Positions 45,460 through 55,250 of a stretch of DNA of 64,000 bases are shown piece after piece (positions within the stretch are counted from its first letter, which is position 1; each line of letters opens with the position of its first letter). This DNA is from Lactobacillus sp. ESL0246 (lineage in GTDB: Bacteria; Bacillota; Bacilli; Lactobacillales; Lactobacillaceae): positions 288,640-352,639 of the forward strand of contig NZ_REHC01000008.1 in assembly GCF_003692965.1 (NCBI RefSeq), given 5' to 3'. Both the position numbers and the translations under genes were made by a program. The notes under the pieces were generated by a model that was not told where the DNA came from, did not search any database, and was given only the letters and a program-made list of their open reading frames with translations.

Positions 45460-46119
45460 CTATTTTACTCCAAAATCAGCATGAAGGGCATAAATCGGAT
45501 TACCTTTGGCCGCAAATTTATGTTCATACTCGGTTTCAATATTATCATTAGCAATCTCACTTGAGTCGTTGTGCAAATCTACTGAAACATAATCAAAGTG
45601 CATTCCATAATTATTCATGCTCTGCAACGAATAAGAAAAGAGTCCGGAATTATCGGTCTTAAATTCAATTTGCCCTTCTGGAACCAATATTGCTTGATAT
45701 TTTGTCAAAAAATTCTTATAAGTTAAACGACGCTTTTCATGACGAGTCTTCGGCCATGGATCACTAAAATTCAAATATAGCACCCCTGCACTATGCTTTT
45801 CAAAAAAATGATCAATATTAGCAGCGTCTGCGCATAAAATCTGTAAATTATCTAATTGCTTTTCTAATTTTGTGCGCAAAATAATTCCGGCAGCCGTAAT
45901 TTGTAATTCCACAGCCACAAAATTTATTTCAGGATGTTGCTCAGCCAGTGTAGTAATAAACTTTCCTTTGCCGGACCCGATTTCGACGGCTAGAGGCTTG
46001 GAAGGATCTGGAAAGCGGTTTGCCCAATTGATTTTTTGATCAGGGTCTGGACGATCTAAAACACTTTCTGGATGTTCATTCACTAAGTTAACTGCCCACG
46101 GTTTATTACGTAATCTCAT
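45460..46119 (-). CDS. trmB: tRNA (guanine-N7)-methyltransferase
   Basis: Methylates G46 of tRNAs. 219 residues: SAM motif 'AVEIGSGKGKFITTLAEQHP', 'NFVAVELQ', and the signature 'LYLNFSDPWPKTRHEKRRLTY' with 'EFKTDNSGLFSYSL'. Follows ecsB by 3 bases. Confidence 0.97.
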   Translation of the reverse strand: MRLRNKPWAVNLVNEHPESVLDRPDPDQKINWANRFPDPSKPLAVEIGSGKGKFITTLAEQHPEINFVAVELQITAAGIILRTKLEKQLDNLQILCADAANIDHFFEKHSAGVLYLNFSDPWPKTRHEKRRLTYKNFLTKYQAILVPEGQIEFKTDNSGLFSYSLQSMNNYGMHFDYVSVDLHNDSSEIANDNIETEYEHKFAAKGNPIYALHADFGVK

Positions 46120-46122
46120 CGA

Positions 46123-47322
46123 TTAAATCTTCCTTTGCTTAATTTTTATTGGTAAATATAATCGGCCAACTAATAAACTAAAGATTAAAAGTAGCCCACT
46201 TGCTTCAAATAATTGCAGATTGATCGGTAAAATCAACAACCAAAATAAACTAATAATTAACCACTGCATAATTAATGCTAGTGCTAAAACCATTACCAAA
46301 TCTTGGCCTCTTTTGGCTGACTCAATTGGATAAATCCGATACATAATATTATCATCAAATTCGCTTGCCATGGGTAATAATTGATAAACGGTCAAAAAAA
46401 CCACCAAACATGATAATCCAAGTGCCCAAAGCCAGTTTTGTACTAACCATGAAATTAAAACAGCAAAGGCTGTCATTCTAACTAGTAAGTTTAAATTTTC
46501 CGGATTTCGTAAAAGCGAACGTCGGTAAAGAAAACCGTTTGGATTTTCTTTTGCTAATGATTTAGGCAACAAAAAATCCAAGTATTTCCGTCGCTTAATT
46601 TTGGGCACTTTTTCCTTAACGTCAGTAAACATGCTAAAGACATTATAAATTTGACTTTTACGATTTTGCTCTTGCTTAACTGCATATCGCCAATCAAATA
46701 GGGTAACGTTTTGCGGCTTCAATAGCAAAAAAAGCAAAATTATGATTAATAAAATCGCAATGATATAAATAGTTTGTGGCCAAATCAACGCAAAAGTAAA
46801 GATAGCCAAAAACAGTAAATTAACAGTGATAAGTGAAACTTTACGTGTGAAAAATAGATTGTATTCCATTACTTTTAGCTGCAAAATCTTTGCTGCTAAA
46901 ACTGCTAAAACTGCAATCACATAAGTTAATGAAGGAACTAATGCCTTAATCGTTGCAAACGGAAATAAAATTCCTGCAAGAAATAATAAGCAGATTACCG
47001 GAACTAATAAACTATACTTAAGCATTGGAGCTAAATAAATGAGCATATTCTCATCTTCTGGTAATAAAAATTGTAAATCGGCTGGTTGAATCAATGTTAC
47101 TAGTTTGCCTACAAATATGGGTAAGGACAATAATGCACCAACTATTGGTCGATAAAACCATAAATTTTCAGGCATAACTTTCATACTTTGAGCATACCAA
47201 AACATCAATGCACCAAATAAAAAAATCAACGCTAAAACAAAAAAATCGTTAAACACAAGAACCAAATACTTAAGTGATTGCTGGAAATTTTTCTTTAATC
47301 TCTTTTTCGCTAACTTACGCAT
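46123..47322 (-). CDS. ecsB: ABC transporter permease EcsB
   Basis: Integral membrane partner of EcsA, 399 residues with about eight to ten hydrophobic segments in two blocks (roughly 25-210 and 280-395) and a hydrophilic loop with 'DVKEKVPKIKRRKYLDFLLP'. Ecs affects protein secretion and intramembrane proteolysis in relatives; the transported substrate is unknown. Overlaps ecsA by 8 bases. Confidence 0.92.
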   Translation of the reverse strand: MRKLAKKRLKKNFQQSLKYLVLVFNDFFVLALIFLFGALMFWYAQSMKVMPENLWFYRPIVGALLSLPIFVGKLVTLIQPADLQFLLPEDENMLIYLAPMLKYSLLVPVICLLFLAGILFPFATIKALVPSLTYVIAVLAVLAAKILQLKVMEYNLFFTRKVSLITVNLLFLAIFTFALIWPQTIYIIAILLIIILLFLLLKPQNVTLFDWRYAVKQEQNRKSQIYNVFSMFTDVKEKVPKIKRRKYLDFLLPKSLAKENPNGFLYRRSLLRNPENLNLLVRMTAFAVLISWLVQNWLWALGLSCLVVFLTVYQLLPMASEFDDNIMYRIYPIESAKRGQDLVMVLALALIMQWLIISLFWLLILPINLQLFEASGLLLIFSLLVGRLYLPIKIKQRKI

Positions 47323-48055
47323 GTTGCTGCTCCTGGTTTAGAATACGATAAATTTTATCGAATGAATCGGCAGCTTTTAAGCCGTAATGTTCACGCAACT
47401 GTTGTAAACTTCCAACTACTTCAATTGTCCCATTATTTAAGACAGCATAATTCGAGATTGCTTGTTCGGCATCAGCCAAAATATGAGTAGACATCAAAAT
47501 CATTTTTCCATTATCAACAGCTTGTTTAATTAAAGCAATCAAATTGGCAACGGCTAAAGGATCAAGACCAGTAAAGGGTTCATCAATTACCAGTAATTGC
47601 GTATCGGCAAGAAAAGCCGTCACAATCATAACCTTTTGCTTCATTCCTTTAGAAAAATGAATGGGAAGCCAGTCCAGTTTGTCATCTAAGCGAAATTGCT
47701 GTAAAAGTTCTTTCGCCCTCTTTTTCGCTTTTTTCTTATTCAAATTATAACTTAGAATTGTCAGTTCTAAATGTTCTTGTAACGTTAGCTCTGGATATAG
47801 AACTGGCATCTCAGGAATATATGACACCTGTTTCTTAAAGGCAGATGGATTGCTACTTAGCTCAATCCCATTTACTGATATTTTCCCCTTTTGCGGACGT
47901 AACAGTCCCAAAATATGTTTAATCGTTGTTGATTTACCAGCGCCGTTAAGCCCAATCAGTCCCAAAGCTTCACCGGGTTTAATTTCTAAGTTAATATCTT
48001 TAACAACTGGGACACCAGCATAGCCCCCCGTCAAATGATCTATTTTTAGAACCAT
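47315..48055 (-). CDS. ecsA: ABC transporter ATP-binding protein EcsA
   Basis: ATPase of the Ecs transporter, 246 residues: Walker A 'IGLNGAGKSTTIKHILGLL', Q loop 'YIPEMPVLYPELTLQEHL', an altered signature 'HFSKGMKQKVMIVTAF' (FSKGM, as usual for EcsA), Walker B 'LLVIDEPFTGLDP' and H loop 'MSTHILADAEQ'. ATG 48055 follows AGGAA; an earlier start adds a non-homologous basic tail. Confidence 0.95.
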   Translation of the reverse strand: MVLKIDHLTGGYAGVPVVKDINLEIKPGEALGLIGLNGAGKSTTIKHILGLLRPQKGKISVNGIELSSNPSAFKKQVSYIPEMPVLYPELTLQEHLELTILSYNLNKKKAKKRAKELLQQFRLDDKLDWLPIHFSKGMKQKVMIVTAFLADTQLLVIDEPFTGLDPLAVANLIALIKQAVDNGKMILMSTHILADAEQAISNYAVLNNGTIEVVGSLQQLREHYGLKAADSFDKIYRILNQEQQHA

Positions 48056-48145
48056 AATTCCTGTCTTTCTTTTAATGAATTTACTCTTCTTATATGATAG
48101 CATGATACTAAAAGAAACTAAATTTTGAAATTAAGAGGTTTTAAC

Positions 48146-48577
48146 ATGAACGAACTAAAACAAGATTGTTTATTTTGTAAAATTATTCGCGGTGAAGTTC
48201 CCAGCTATACCATTTTTGAAAATGAGGATGTCAAAGCTTTTTTGGACTTGTCGCAAGTTAACCCTGGACATACTCTGATGATACCCAAAAAACATCTCGT
48301 TAACTTTTTCGATTATTCATCCCTAGATATACAAAAATACTTACAGTATATCCCAGAAATTGCTAATGCAATTAAAAAATTCGACCCTAAAATATCCGGA
48401 ATGAATATTAGTACGAACAATGGTAGCAGTGCTGGACAAGTTGTAATGCACTCACATATTCATTTCATTCCACGCTTTGAAGGCGATGGGCTCAAAATTG
48501 CCACTCGCAATAATGAAGAACAATATAGTGAGGCAGATTATCAAAAAATTGCTACACAAATAAAAGCACAGTTTTAA
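48146..48577 (+). CDS. hit: HIT-family nucleotide-binding protein
   Basis: Histidine-triad hydrolase of 143 residues, HinT-like: 'CLFCKIIRGEVPSYTIFENE', 'FLDLSQVNPGHTLMIPKKHL' and the triad 'VMHSHIHFIPRF' (HxHxH). Zinc-binding CxxC at the N-terminus. ATG 48146 follows AAGAGG. Divergent from ecsA, as in many Firmicutes. Confidence 0.95.
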   Translation: MNELKQDCLFCKIIRGEVPSYTIFENEDVKAFLDLSQVNPGHTLMIPKKHLVNFFDYSSLDIQKYLQYIPEIANAIKKFDPKISGMNISTNNGSSAGQVVMHSHIHFIPRFEGDGLKIATRNNEEQYSEADYQKIATQIKAQF

Positions 48578-48586
48578 GGAGGAATT

Positions 48587-48928
48587 ATGAAACGATTTAA
48601 CTTTAATGTGGGATTAGCTACGGGAGCTGCTTGTGGAATAATTCTTTCGTTGTTTAAATTTAAAAATGGCAGGCGGCTCGGACAATCTATACAAGATCAA
48701 GGGCAAGCAACAAAAAAAGATGCGACAAATCTTGCACAGGCAATTTCTAACTTAAAAAACGCTCGTCAAGAATTAAATGATACATTACCTGCAAGTAAAA
48801 GGGCAATCTCAGCACTGCAAAATGATTTTGAATATTATCAAATGAGTATTAGTCGCTTAATTGATGAACTACAAAAACAGGCTGAACAATTGGTTATTGA
48901 TAATAAAACTAATTCTAAAAAAGATTAA
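48587..48928 (+). CDS. Small membrane-anchored coiled-coil protein (YtxH-like)
   Basis: 113 residues. A short hydrophobic, Gly/Ala-rich segment near the N-terminus ('GLATGAACGIILSLFKFK') is followed by a hydrophilic, helical, Gln/Lys-rich tail (about 35-113). No catalytic motif. This layout resembles YtxH-type proteins, though similarity is weak by eye. RBS AAGGAGG is strong and the gene sits 9 bases after hit and before prsA, a conserved lactobacillar position, hinting at an envelope role. Confidence 0.75.
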   Translation: MKRFNFNVGLATGAACGIILSLFKFKNGRRLGQSIQDQGQATKKDATNLAQAISNLKNARQELNDTLPASKRAISALQNDFEYYQMSISRLIDELQKQAEQLVIDNKTNSKKD

Positions 48929-49038
48929 AGAAAGAATGATTTTTCCGTAAAAATCAACAAATTAAAAACGTTTTTACTCAGTTTATGTTATATTAGTTCT
49001 CGGTGACTTAATTAAATAAGGATGTGGAGATTTATTTT

Positions 49039-49938
49039 ATGAACAAATATATTAAAAGATTAGCTGCAGTAGTTGCTGTAGCTGGAATTGCATTATCAAC
49101 TGCTGCTTGTTCTAATGGGGGCAAGACTGTTGCCTCATACAAAGGTGGTAAAATCACCCAACAAGATTATTACGAAGAATTGAAAAAATCACAAGCAGGT
49201 AAAACTACCCTGGCAAATATGATCATCAATCGCGCATTGGAACAACAATATGGTAGTAAAGTTTCTAGTAGTCAAGTTGATAAGCAATTTAATAACTATA
49301 AAAAGCAATATGGTTCTCAATTCGACGCTGTATTGCAACAAAACGGAATGACTGCTTCCAGTTTCAAGCAGAGTTTAAAGACTAACTTATTGACTGAAGC
49401 AGCTTTGAAAGATGTTAAAAAAATTTCCAAGAGTCAAGAAGATAAAGTTTGGAAAACATATGAACCTAAGGTAACTGTTCAACATATTTTAGTTTCGAAA
49501 AAATCAAAAGCTGAACAAGTTATTAGCGAGTTGAAAGATGGCAAGAGTTTTAAGAGTTTAGTGAAGAAATATTCACTTGATACCGCTACAAAACCAAATG
49601 ATGGAAAATTACCAGCATTTGATTCAACAGATTCAACTTTAGATCCCGCATTCAAGGCAGCTGCATTTAAGTTAAAGACTGGTCAAACAACTAAGACCCC
49701 CGTTAAATCACAATCTGGATATCACATAATTAGAATGATTGACCATCCAGATAAAGGTTCATTTGCTTCACACAAGAAAAACATTGATGATCAAATTTAT
49801 CGTTCAATGTCACAGAATCAAGAAGTAATGCGGAGCGTTATTTCAACTGTTTTGAAGAAATCCGATCCTCAAATTAAGGATAAAGACTTACAAGATGCCC
49901 TTTCATCATACATTAGTACTCCTGAAAATAAGAAATAA
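49039..49938 (+). CDS. prsA: Foldase lipoprotein PrsA (peptidyl-prolyl isomerase)
   Basis: Lipid-anchored extracellular chaperone that folds secreted proteins and PBPs. 299 residues: lipoprotein signal with 'STAAC' lipobox (Cys about 24), N-terminal SurA-like chaperone region, a parvulin domain ('VTVQHILVSKKSKAEQVISE', 'KKYSLDTATKPNDGKL', 'SGYHIIRMID') and a helical C-terminal segment. ATG 49039 gives a proper signal peptide; GTGGAG is upstream. Confidence 0.96.
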   Translation: MNKYIKRLAAVVAVAGIALSTAACSNGGKTVASYKGGKITQQDYYEELKKSQAGKTTLANMIINRALEQQYGSKVSSSQVDKQFNNYKKQYGSQFDAVLQQNGMTASSFKQSLKTNLLTEAALKDVKKISKSQEDKVWKTYEPKVTVQHILVSKKSKAEQVISELKDGKSFKSLVKKYSLDTATKPNDGKLPAFDSTDSTLDPAFKAAAFKLKTGQTTKTPVKSQSGYHIIRMIDHPDKGSFASHKKNIDDQIYRSMSQNQEVMRSVISTVLKKSDPQIKDKDLQDALSSYISTPENKK

Positions 49939-49967
49939 TCATCTTGAGCTTTAATCAGTAATTTATA

Positions 49968-50009
49968 AAAAAGGGCTAACTCCAGATTATAATGGAATTA
50001 GCCCTTTTT
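49968..50009 (+). terminator. Terminator after prsA
   Basis: AAGGGCTAA-C-TCCA pairs with TGGA-A-TTAGCCCTT, followed by TTTTTGG. Confidence 0.85.
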
Positions 50010-50204
50010 GGTATCTTCTAAAAAGTCATAATTGAAGAACAACAAAAATTAAGCACTTTTCTTTGTCTAATTATTGCCTACTTTTACCGACTTAAAATAT
50101 TTAGTCATTTAAAAATTCTCTTAATACTTAGTTGTTATTCTAACTATTTGAGCATTCATAAAGAGCCTGCAGTGATTATATAAACTTCCGCCCTAAACAA
50201 TATT

Positions 50205-51182
50205 TTATTCTAATTTATGAGATTTTGTTAATGCTTCATCTACTTGAGGTCGATAAAATTTACGTCCACCTTGACTCATTATACTATCAGTAAAGCTACC
50301 TGGACGAGTGTGTTGCAGAGCATTTGTTATTGCATAAATCGCTGCATCTAAGTCATCAATTCTGTGTAATAATTCTGCTTCAAGTAAGGCTGGCAACTTT
50401 GGCGAGCCATACTCGTATTTGCCATGATGTGCCAAAACCATGTGCCGTAACAGTAATAAGTCTTCGGACTCTGAATCAATTCCTAGTTCATGCGCTGCAA
50501 TCATAATTTGCTCATCAATCAGTACCAAATGGCCAATTAAATTTCCCTCTGTTGTATATTGTGTAGCGGCGGGGCCAGTGAGTTCTAGTACCTTTCCCAT
50601 ATCATGTAGAATACAGCCTGCATATAGCAGCGAGCGGTTCACTTGCGGATAGTTATCAGCAAGTGCCTTGGCATCGCGTAACATTGATAAAGTATGATAT
50701 GCTAGGCCTCCACGAACAGCATGATGATTACTTTTACCTGCTGGATAGTCAAAAAAGCGCTGATTCCATTTTTTTAACAAAAAGCGCACTATTCGGTTCC
50801 ATACCGGATTCAAAATTTCGAAAACGTATTGATTAATTTCTTCTTTCATTGTTGAAATCTTTTCAGGAGCAGACTTAATAAATTGTTTAAGATCATACCC
50901 TTCTTCAGGTCCTACAACACGTAGACTATAAATTTTAATCTGAGGCTGGCTTTGATATTCTTCTCGTTTACCATCAAGTTCAACAATCGTTCCAGCGCTG
51001 TACATTGTCGCATCTTGATTATTGGCATCCCAGTAGTTACCATGAATTTCCCCTGAGGAATCTCCAAAAGTTAAAGCCAAATATAATTTACCCTTTTTAG
51101 TATGCCGTAACTGTGAATTTTTAATTAAAACAACTAACTCTAATTCTTCACCATCATTATAATCTAGCAAACGTCTATACAT
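50205..51182 (-). CDS. yhaM: 3'-5' exoribonuclease YhaM
   Basis: Nuclease of 325 residues trimming RNA (and DNA) 3' ends. OB-fold tRNA-anti-type domain (about 10-95, 'RHTKKGKLYLALTFGDSSGEIHGNYWD'), then an HD domain: 'HHAVRGGLAYHTLSMLRDA', 'GCILHDMGKVLELTG' (HD), 'LRHMVLAHHGKYEYGSPKLP'. Overlaps yhaN by 8 bases in the order yhaO-yhaN-yhaM. Confidence 0.95.
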   Translation of the reverse strand: MYRRLLDYNDGEELELVVLIKNSQLRHTKKGKLYLALTFGDSSGEIHGNYWDANNQDATMYSAGTIVELDGKREEYQSQPQIKIYSLRVVGPEEGYDLKQFIKSAPEKISTMKEEINQYVFEILNPVWNRIVRFLLKKWNQRFFDYPAGKSNHHAVRGGLAYHTLSMLRDAKALADNYPQVNRSLLYAGCILHDMGKVLELTGPAATQYTTEGNLIGHLVLIDEQIMIAAHELGIDSESEDLLLLRHMVLAHHGKYEYGSPKLPALLEAELLHRIDDLDAAIYAITNALQHTRPGSFTDSIMSQGGRKFYRPQVDEALTKSHKLE

Positions 51183-53676
51183 TTTGGGTTCCTTTCGTTA
51201 GCAGTATTGGGTGCTGCAATTTACCAACTATTTTATCTTGAGCCGTAAAAATCAATATTTGATTGCTCATAGCAATTTGTTTTAGTAGATCCTTTATTAA
51301 CTCTGTTCTTTGATCATCAAAATTTACAAATGAATCATCAATTAAAATTGGTAAATTAATTTGATCCCCTATCTGCTGAACAAAAGCCAGTTTAAGAGCA
51401 AAGTAAAGCTGTTCAGAAGTCCCACGTGATAAATATTGGACTTTTATCTTCTTTCCGTCATAGCGACTAACAGTTAATTTCTTACCAACTTCAATATTAT
51501 TATACCGATTATTTGTTAGTAGTCGCAAATAGTCTTTGGCGACTACCAGCATCTTCGGAAAACGCTCATTAGATGCCAAATCCAATGCACGTCCCACCCA
51601 TTCACAAGCAAGAACATTTGCCAAGTATTTAGCTGATAAATTTCTAAAATCTGTTTGCAAATCAGCTAATTCCTGTTTAGCAGCAAAGACAGCAGTTGAA
51701 TTAGCTAAGTTGGCCATTTTTACCTTGATTTCTGCAATTGCACTTTGCGTGGTCTGAAGTTTTTCTTGGCATTTCTTTATCTCATAAAGTAATTGGTTAT
51801 TTTGATCTGTTACAGTTTGTGACTCCAATAAAAATGACTTTAATTGAGGCAAGTCTTTTGCTAAATTTTTCTGTAAGATACTAATCTGAGTCTGTAATTC
51901 AGTCTGCTTCTGCTTTTGAGCCTGTAAATTCGCATATTCAGCCATACTATGTACCTGAAATTCTGCCATAGCAGTTTGCAGGCTCAAGTTTGCTTTCTTT
52001 AAGGCTGTAGAATTTTCTGCAAGATTATTCTTCAAGTTAGTGGCTGCTTCTTGCTGATAGCGACTTTGACTGTATTTATTATCTAGTTCATCCATCGCTC
52101 TAACCACAATGGTAAAATCAGGTTGAACTCGTTGATGCAGAACCGCACTTATTTCAATAGCTAGTTGCTTTAACTGATCTGCCAATTGTTGTTCTTTTTG
52201 GAGATTAACTTTATTTTGGTGCTCAAGTGTTTGAAATTGTCGCCAATCATTAATTAATCTAGTAATATCAAGTCGATCTGGTTTTAAACCATATTTAGCT
52301 GTAAAAGCAGTGCGCTGCTTTTCTGCCAAAAGTTTTCTTTTCTGTGCACGTTTTTGTATCTGAGTTTGTTTTTGCTGATTTTTTATTCCTAACAAAAAAA
52401 AGACAATTCCACTCATTACCAGTAAACAACCACCAATTTTAGAAATACTCAAAATTAGAACTATACCAATAAGTACTAGAACAACTCCTAACACTAGCAG
52501 GCTTTGTCCTTGCTTATCCTCTTGAACTACTACATCGGTATTAAGAGACAATAATTTTTGATATTCTTCTTGAAGTTGAGCAACTGCTGTCTGATCCAAT
52601 TTAGCGATTTGAGACAATTCAGGATCTAATGCTAATAATTGCTGACGTTCATTAGCAAGCTGCTGGTTTTTTTGACTACAATTATGATCTTCAGCCTGCC
52701 ACTGCAGCAAAGCAGGTTTTTTTTGCAATAATTTGCTAGCATCAGCCATATTTTCTTGATTCTGATTGAGTTGTGCTAAGCGTTCTTGTAAATTTCGCTG
52801 ATGATCTTCTAAACTCTGCAGCTTTAAGGAAAGTGTTTGTGCTTCTTGATATTTTTCTTCATCAAACTCGACAGGTTTTAGCTGTTTTTCTAACGAAGTC
52901 AGTTCTTGATAGCTAGGAATCAAATTTTGTAAATGTTGTAATTTATTCTGTTTTTTTTGAAGCTGTAAAAGTTCATTCTCATACTCTTTTTGTTGCTGTT
53001 GTAAGTTTTTAAAGTCTGAATTCAATTCTTGATAAGTCGTAAACTCACTTTCAGCATCATCAACCTTACTTTTTTGAGATTGTAATCGTTTGATTAACTG
53101 ATTAAGAGGTGGTTTAGAGCCTCCTTTTTTAAATAATTCACTAGCCTTCTTGGCAAAAAAATCGCGTAAATCAATTAACTTGTCACTATCAGCTGCACCA
53201 AGATAATAAATTCGCTCCAGCAAATCTGTCTGCTGAATGGAACTTACTTTAGCTAACATATCTTGATTAAAAATAAAACTATCTGCAAAAAAAGAACCAT
53301 CAATATTTTTGATTTGGTCAAAAAATGTACTTTCTGGTACTGCCTGATCATTGAGCTTAACAGTTAATGTTCCTGCTTTAGAGCCCTTACCACTCGCAAA
53401 TAAGCGCTCTAGTTCATAAATATCACCCTGTGCATTTTCAAAAAACAAAGATCCCCCCATAGGACTAACACGAGCTAACGGTTGATAATCTTCGAAAAAG
53501 TCGCTCTTATGTTTAGCCAAATGAAAGCCAAACATTATTTGCTTTATAAAGGCAACAATTGTACTTTTCCCTGCCTCATTGGATCCAAAAAAAACATTAA
53601 TATCAGAACTGGGTAGATCGATTGTCATATCTGAAAATTGGCCAAAATTAACGATTGCGATTTTAACTAATTTCAT
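51175..53676 (-). CDS. yhaN: SbcC/RecF-like AAA ATPase YhaN
   Basis: 833-residue Rad50/SbcC-type protein: N-terminal Walker A 'FFGSNEAGKSTIVAFIKQIMF', long coiled-coil regions (about 190-330 and 430-680) interrupted by an unusual strongly hydrophobic stretch at about 390-430, and a C-terminal signature 'LSRGTSEQLYFALKLAFV' with Walker B 'LPILIDDSFVNFDDQR'. With YhaO it likely forms an SbcCD-like DNA nuclease complex. The hydrophobic insertion contains two possible TM helices, a known YhaN feature that could tie the complex to the membrane. Confidence 0.92.
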   Translation of the reverse strand: MKLVKIAIVNFGQFSDMTIDLPSSDINVFFGSNEAGKSTIVAFIKQIMFGFHLAKHKSDFFEDYQPLARVSPMGGSLFFENAQGDIYELERLFASGKGSKAGTLTVKLNDQAVPESTFFDQIKNIDGSFFADSFIFNQDMLAKVSSIQQTDLLERIYYLGAADSDKLIDLRDFFAKKASELFKKGGSKPPLNQLIKRLQSQKSKVDDAESEFTTYQELNSDFKNLQQQQKEYENELLQLQKKQNKLQHLQNLIPSYQELTSLEKQLKPVEFDEEKYQEAQTLSLKLQSLEDHQRNLQERLAQLNQNQENMADASKLLQKKPALLQWQAEDHNCSQKNQQLANERQQLLALDPELSQIAKLDQTAVAQLQEEYQKLLSLNTDVVVQEDKQGQSLLVLGVVLVLIGIVLILSISKIGGCLLVMSGIVFFLLGIKNQQKQTQIQKRAQKRKLLAEKQRTAFTAKYGLKPDRLDITRLINDWRQFQTLEHQNKVNLQKEQQLADQLKQLAIEISAVLHQRVQPDFTIVVRAMDELDNKYSQSRYQQEAATNLKNNLAENSTALKKANLSLQTAMAEFQVHSMAEYANLQAQKQKQTELQTQISILQKNLAKDLPQLKSFLLESQTVTDQNNQLLYEIKKCQEKLQTTQSAIAEIKVKMANLANSTAVFAAKQELADLQTDFRNLSAKYLANVLACEWVGRALDLASNERFPKMLVVAKDYLRLLTNNRYNNIEVGKKLTVSRYDGKKIKVQYLSRGTSEQLYFALKLAFVQQIGDQINLPILIDDSFVNFDDQRTELIKDLLKQIAMSNQILIFTAQDKIVGKLQHPILLTKGTQNV

Positions 53677-53678
53677 TG

Positions 53679-54875
53679 TTAATTACCTTTCAACTTGCTG
53701 TTTAACTCTACTTCAGCCAATTGCCTTACTTCATTTAAGAATTGCGAATTTTGGGCAAGTTCTGTTGCAAAAGAATCTTTTTGTGCCCAATCTTTACATA
53801 GACGCAGAATTTGATCCTCAGTAAATACTTCTTCCTGCGCTTTCTTAAAATATGCTTGATCATTTTCTGCAATCTTTAGTCGACTGCTTACCGCGAAACG
53901 GACATCGACAAGTTGTGAATCGAAATCGAGTTTGTGCGATATCATTTGCCAAAATTCACTATCTTCAACTAACTCACGCTCTTGATCATTTAAAAATTCT
54001 GCTCCTGTAATTTTAAGACTATAATATGTGGTTTCTTTAGGAGTGAGGTTCAGCAAAATTTTACTCTGTAAATCTGTTTGTGAAATAGGTTCAGTTATTT
54101 TAATTGCAGCTTGTTGCCATGTGATTGGTCCAGTTTGAATAAAACGAATTTGCGTTTGAAATGTTTGTTCATTGATTTCACCTAAATAACAACCCTTAGC
54201 TCCCATTTCGTTGATATGTCTTCCTTGAATATTACCCGAATATACAATCAGAGGAGCTTGAGAAAGGACTTGTCGTAAATGAATATGCCCCAAAGCCATA
54301 TAATTGTAATTAAGCTCCTTTAACTCGCTTAAATTAAATGGCGCATAAACATTTTGTCCTCCGCTACCTGATTTTTCCTGCGCATGCATCATACCAAAGG
54401 TGTAATTGGAACTTTTTACAGGAAAATCGTTAACCAAATCATTTGTAATATGATTATTTAAATAAGAAAAGCCCGTTACATCATAGTCAAACCCCCCCTT
54501 AGTACGCCTGGTAATAGTTTCAATTTGTTCCCTGTCACCAAGTAATTTAAAGTAGGGACTATCAGAAACCAGCAAGTCTTTTTTTTCCATATGGTCATGA
54601 TTACCAAAAATCATAACTACTTGAATTCTTGCCTCAATTAAACGCTCAATTTCATGCGAAAAAAACAGCTGACTGCTAGGATTAGGACGTGGACTGTCAA
54701 AGGTATCACCCGCTATTAAAACCAGATCAACTTGTTCTTTCACTGCCAAATCAACAATTTTAGTAAGTGAATCGTTGGGAGCTCGATGAATTTTGGTAAA
54801 GCTATTAGATGGTAAAAAAGATAGTCCTAAAAATGGACTATCTAAATGTGCATCCGCAAAATGGATAAATTTCAT
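53679..54875 (-). CDS. yhaO: Metallophosphoesterase YhaO (SbcD-like)
   Basis: 398-residue calcineurin-like nuclease: 'FIHFADAHLDSPF' (DxH), 'LVLIAGDTFDSP' (GDxxD), 'VMIFGNHDHM' (GNHD), 'MMHAQEK' and 'ALGHIHLRQVL' (GHxH), all metal-binding motifs intact. Partner of YhaN, 2 bases apart. Confidence 0.94.
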   Translation of the reverse strand: MKFIHFADAHLDSPFLGLSFLPSNSFTKIHRAPNDSLTKIVDLAVKEQVDLVLIAGDTFDSPRPNPSSQLFFSHEIERLIEARIQVVMIFGNHDHMEKKDLLVSDSPYFKLLGDREQIETITRRTKGGFDYDVTGFSYLNNHITNDLVNDFPVKSSNYTFGMMHAQEKSGSGGQNVYAPFNLSELKELNYNYMALGHIHLRQVLSQAPLIVYSGNIQGRHINEMGAKGCYLGEINEQTFQTQIRFIQTGPITWQQAAIKITEPISQTDLQSKILLNLTPKETTYYSLKITGAEFLNDQERELVEDSEFWQMISHKLDFDSQLVDVRFAVSSRLKIAENDQAYFKKAQEEVFTEDQILRLCKDWAQKDSFATELAQNSQFLNEVRQLAEVELNSKLKGN

Positions 54876-54883
54876 TGCTATCT

Positions 54884-55234
54884 CTAATTTCTAAGACCAT
54901 CATACAAATCACTAATTGGCTTAGTAATTGCTTTTTGAATGTCATCAATCAACTTATACAGAACCTGTTCTGTTTGCAAAAGTTTAATAATTTGAGGATC
55001 TTTTTGAACGTCTTCATTCAATTTTTGATAATTGTCCTGCAATTCTTTAGATAGGTCTTTTCCTTGACTCTGCAGATTGATAATTTTTGTTTGCATTTTA
55101 TCCATTTCTTGGAACAATTTTAAGCTCTTTTCATTGCTCTTGACTTCTGCAATCGCTTTTTCTAGAGCCTTATATTCATCAATTTGTCGTAAATCAGCTG
55201 CTACTTGATTAGCTGAATCATAAATATTTACCAT
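54884..55234 (-). CDS. YlbF/YmcA (DUF964)-family protein, YheA-like
   Basis: All-helical protein of 116 residues: 'LRQIDEYKALEKAIAEVKSNEKSLKLFQEMDKMQ' and 'LEKL'-like amphipathic repeats, with a final helix 'LLQTEQVLYKLIDDIQKAI'. No catalytic residues. In Bacillus relatives influence RNase Y and biofilm control. Located between pbp and yhaO, a conserved Firmicute neighbour of yhaO. Confidence 0.85.
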   Translation of the reverse strand: MVNIYDSANQVAADLRQIDEYKALEKAIAEVKSNEKSLKLFQEMDKMQTKIINLQSQGKDLSKELQDNYQKLNEDVQKDPQIIKLLQTEQVLYKLIDDIQKAITKPISDLYDGLRN

Positions 55235-55250
55235 TTAATATCCTCCTAAT

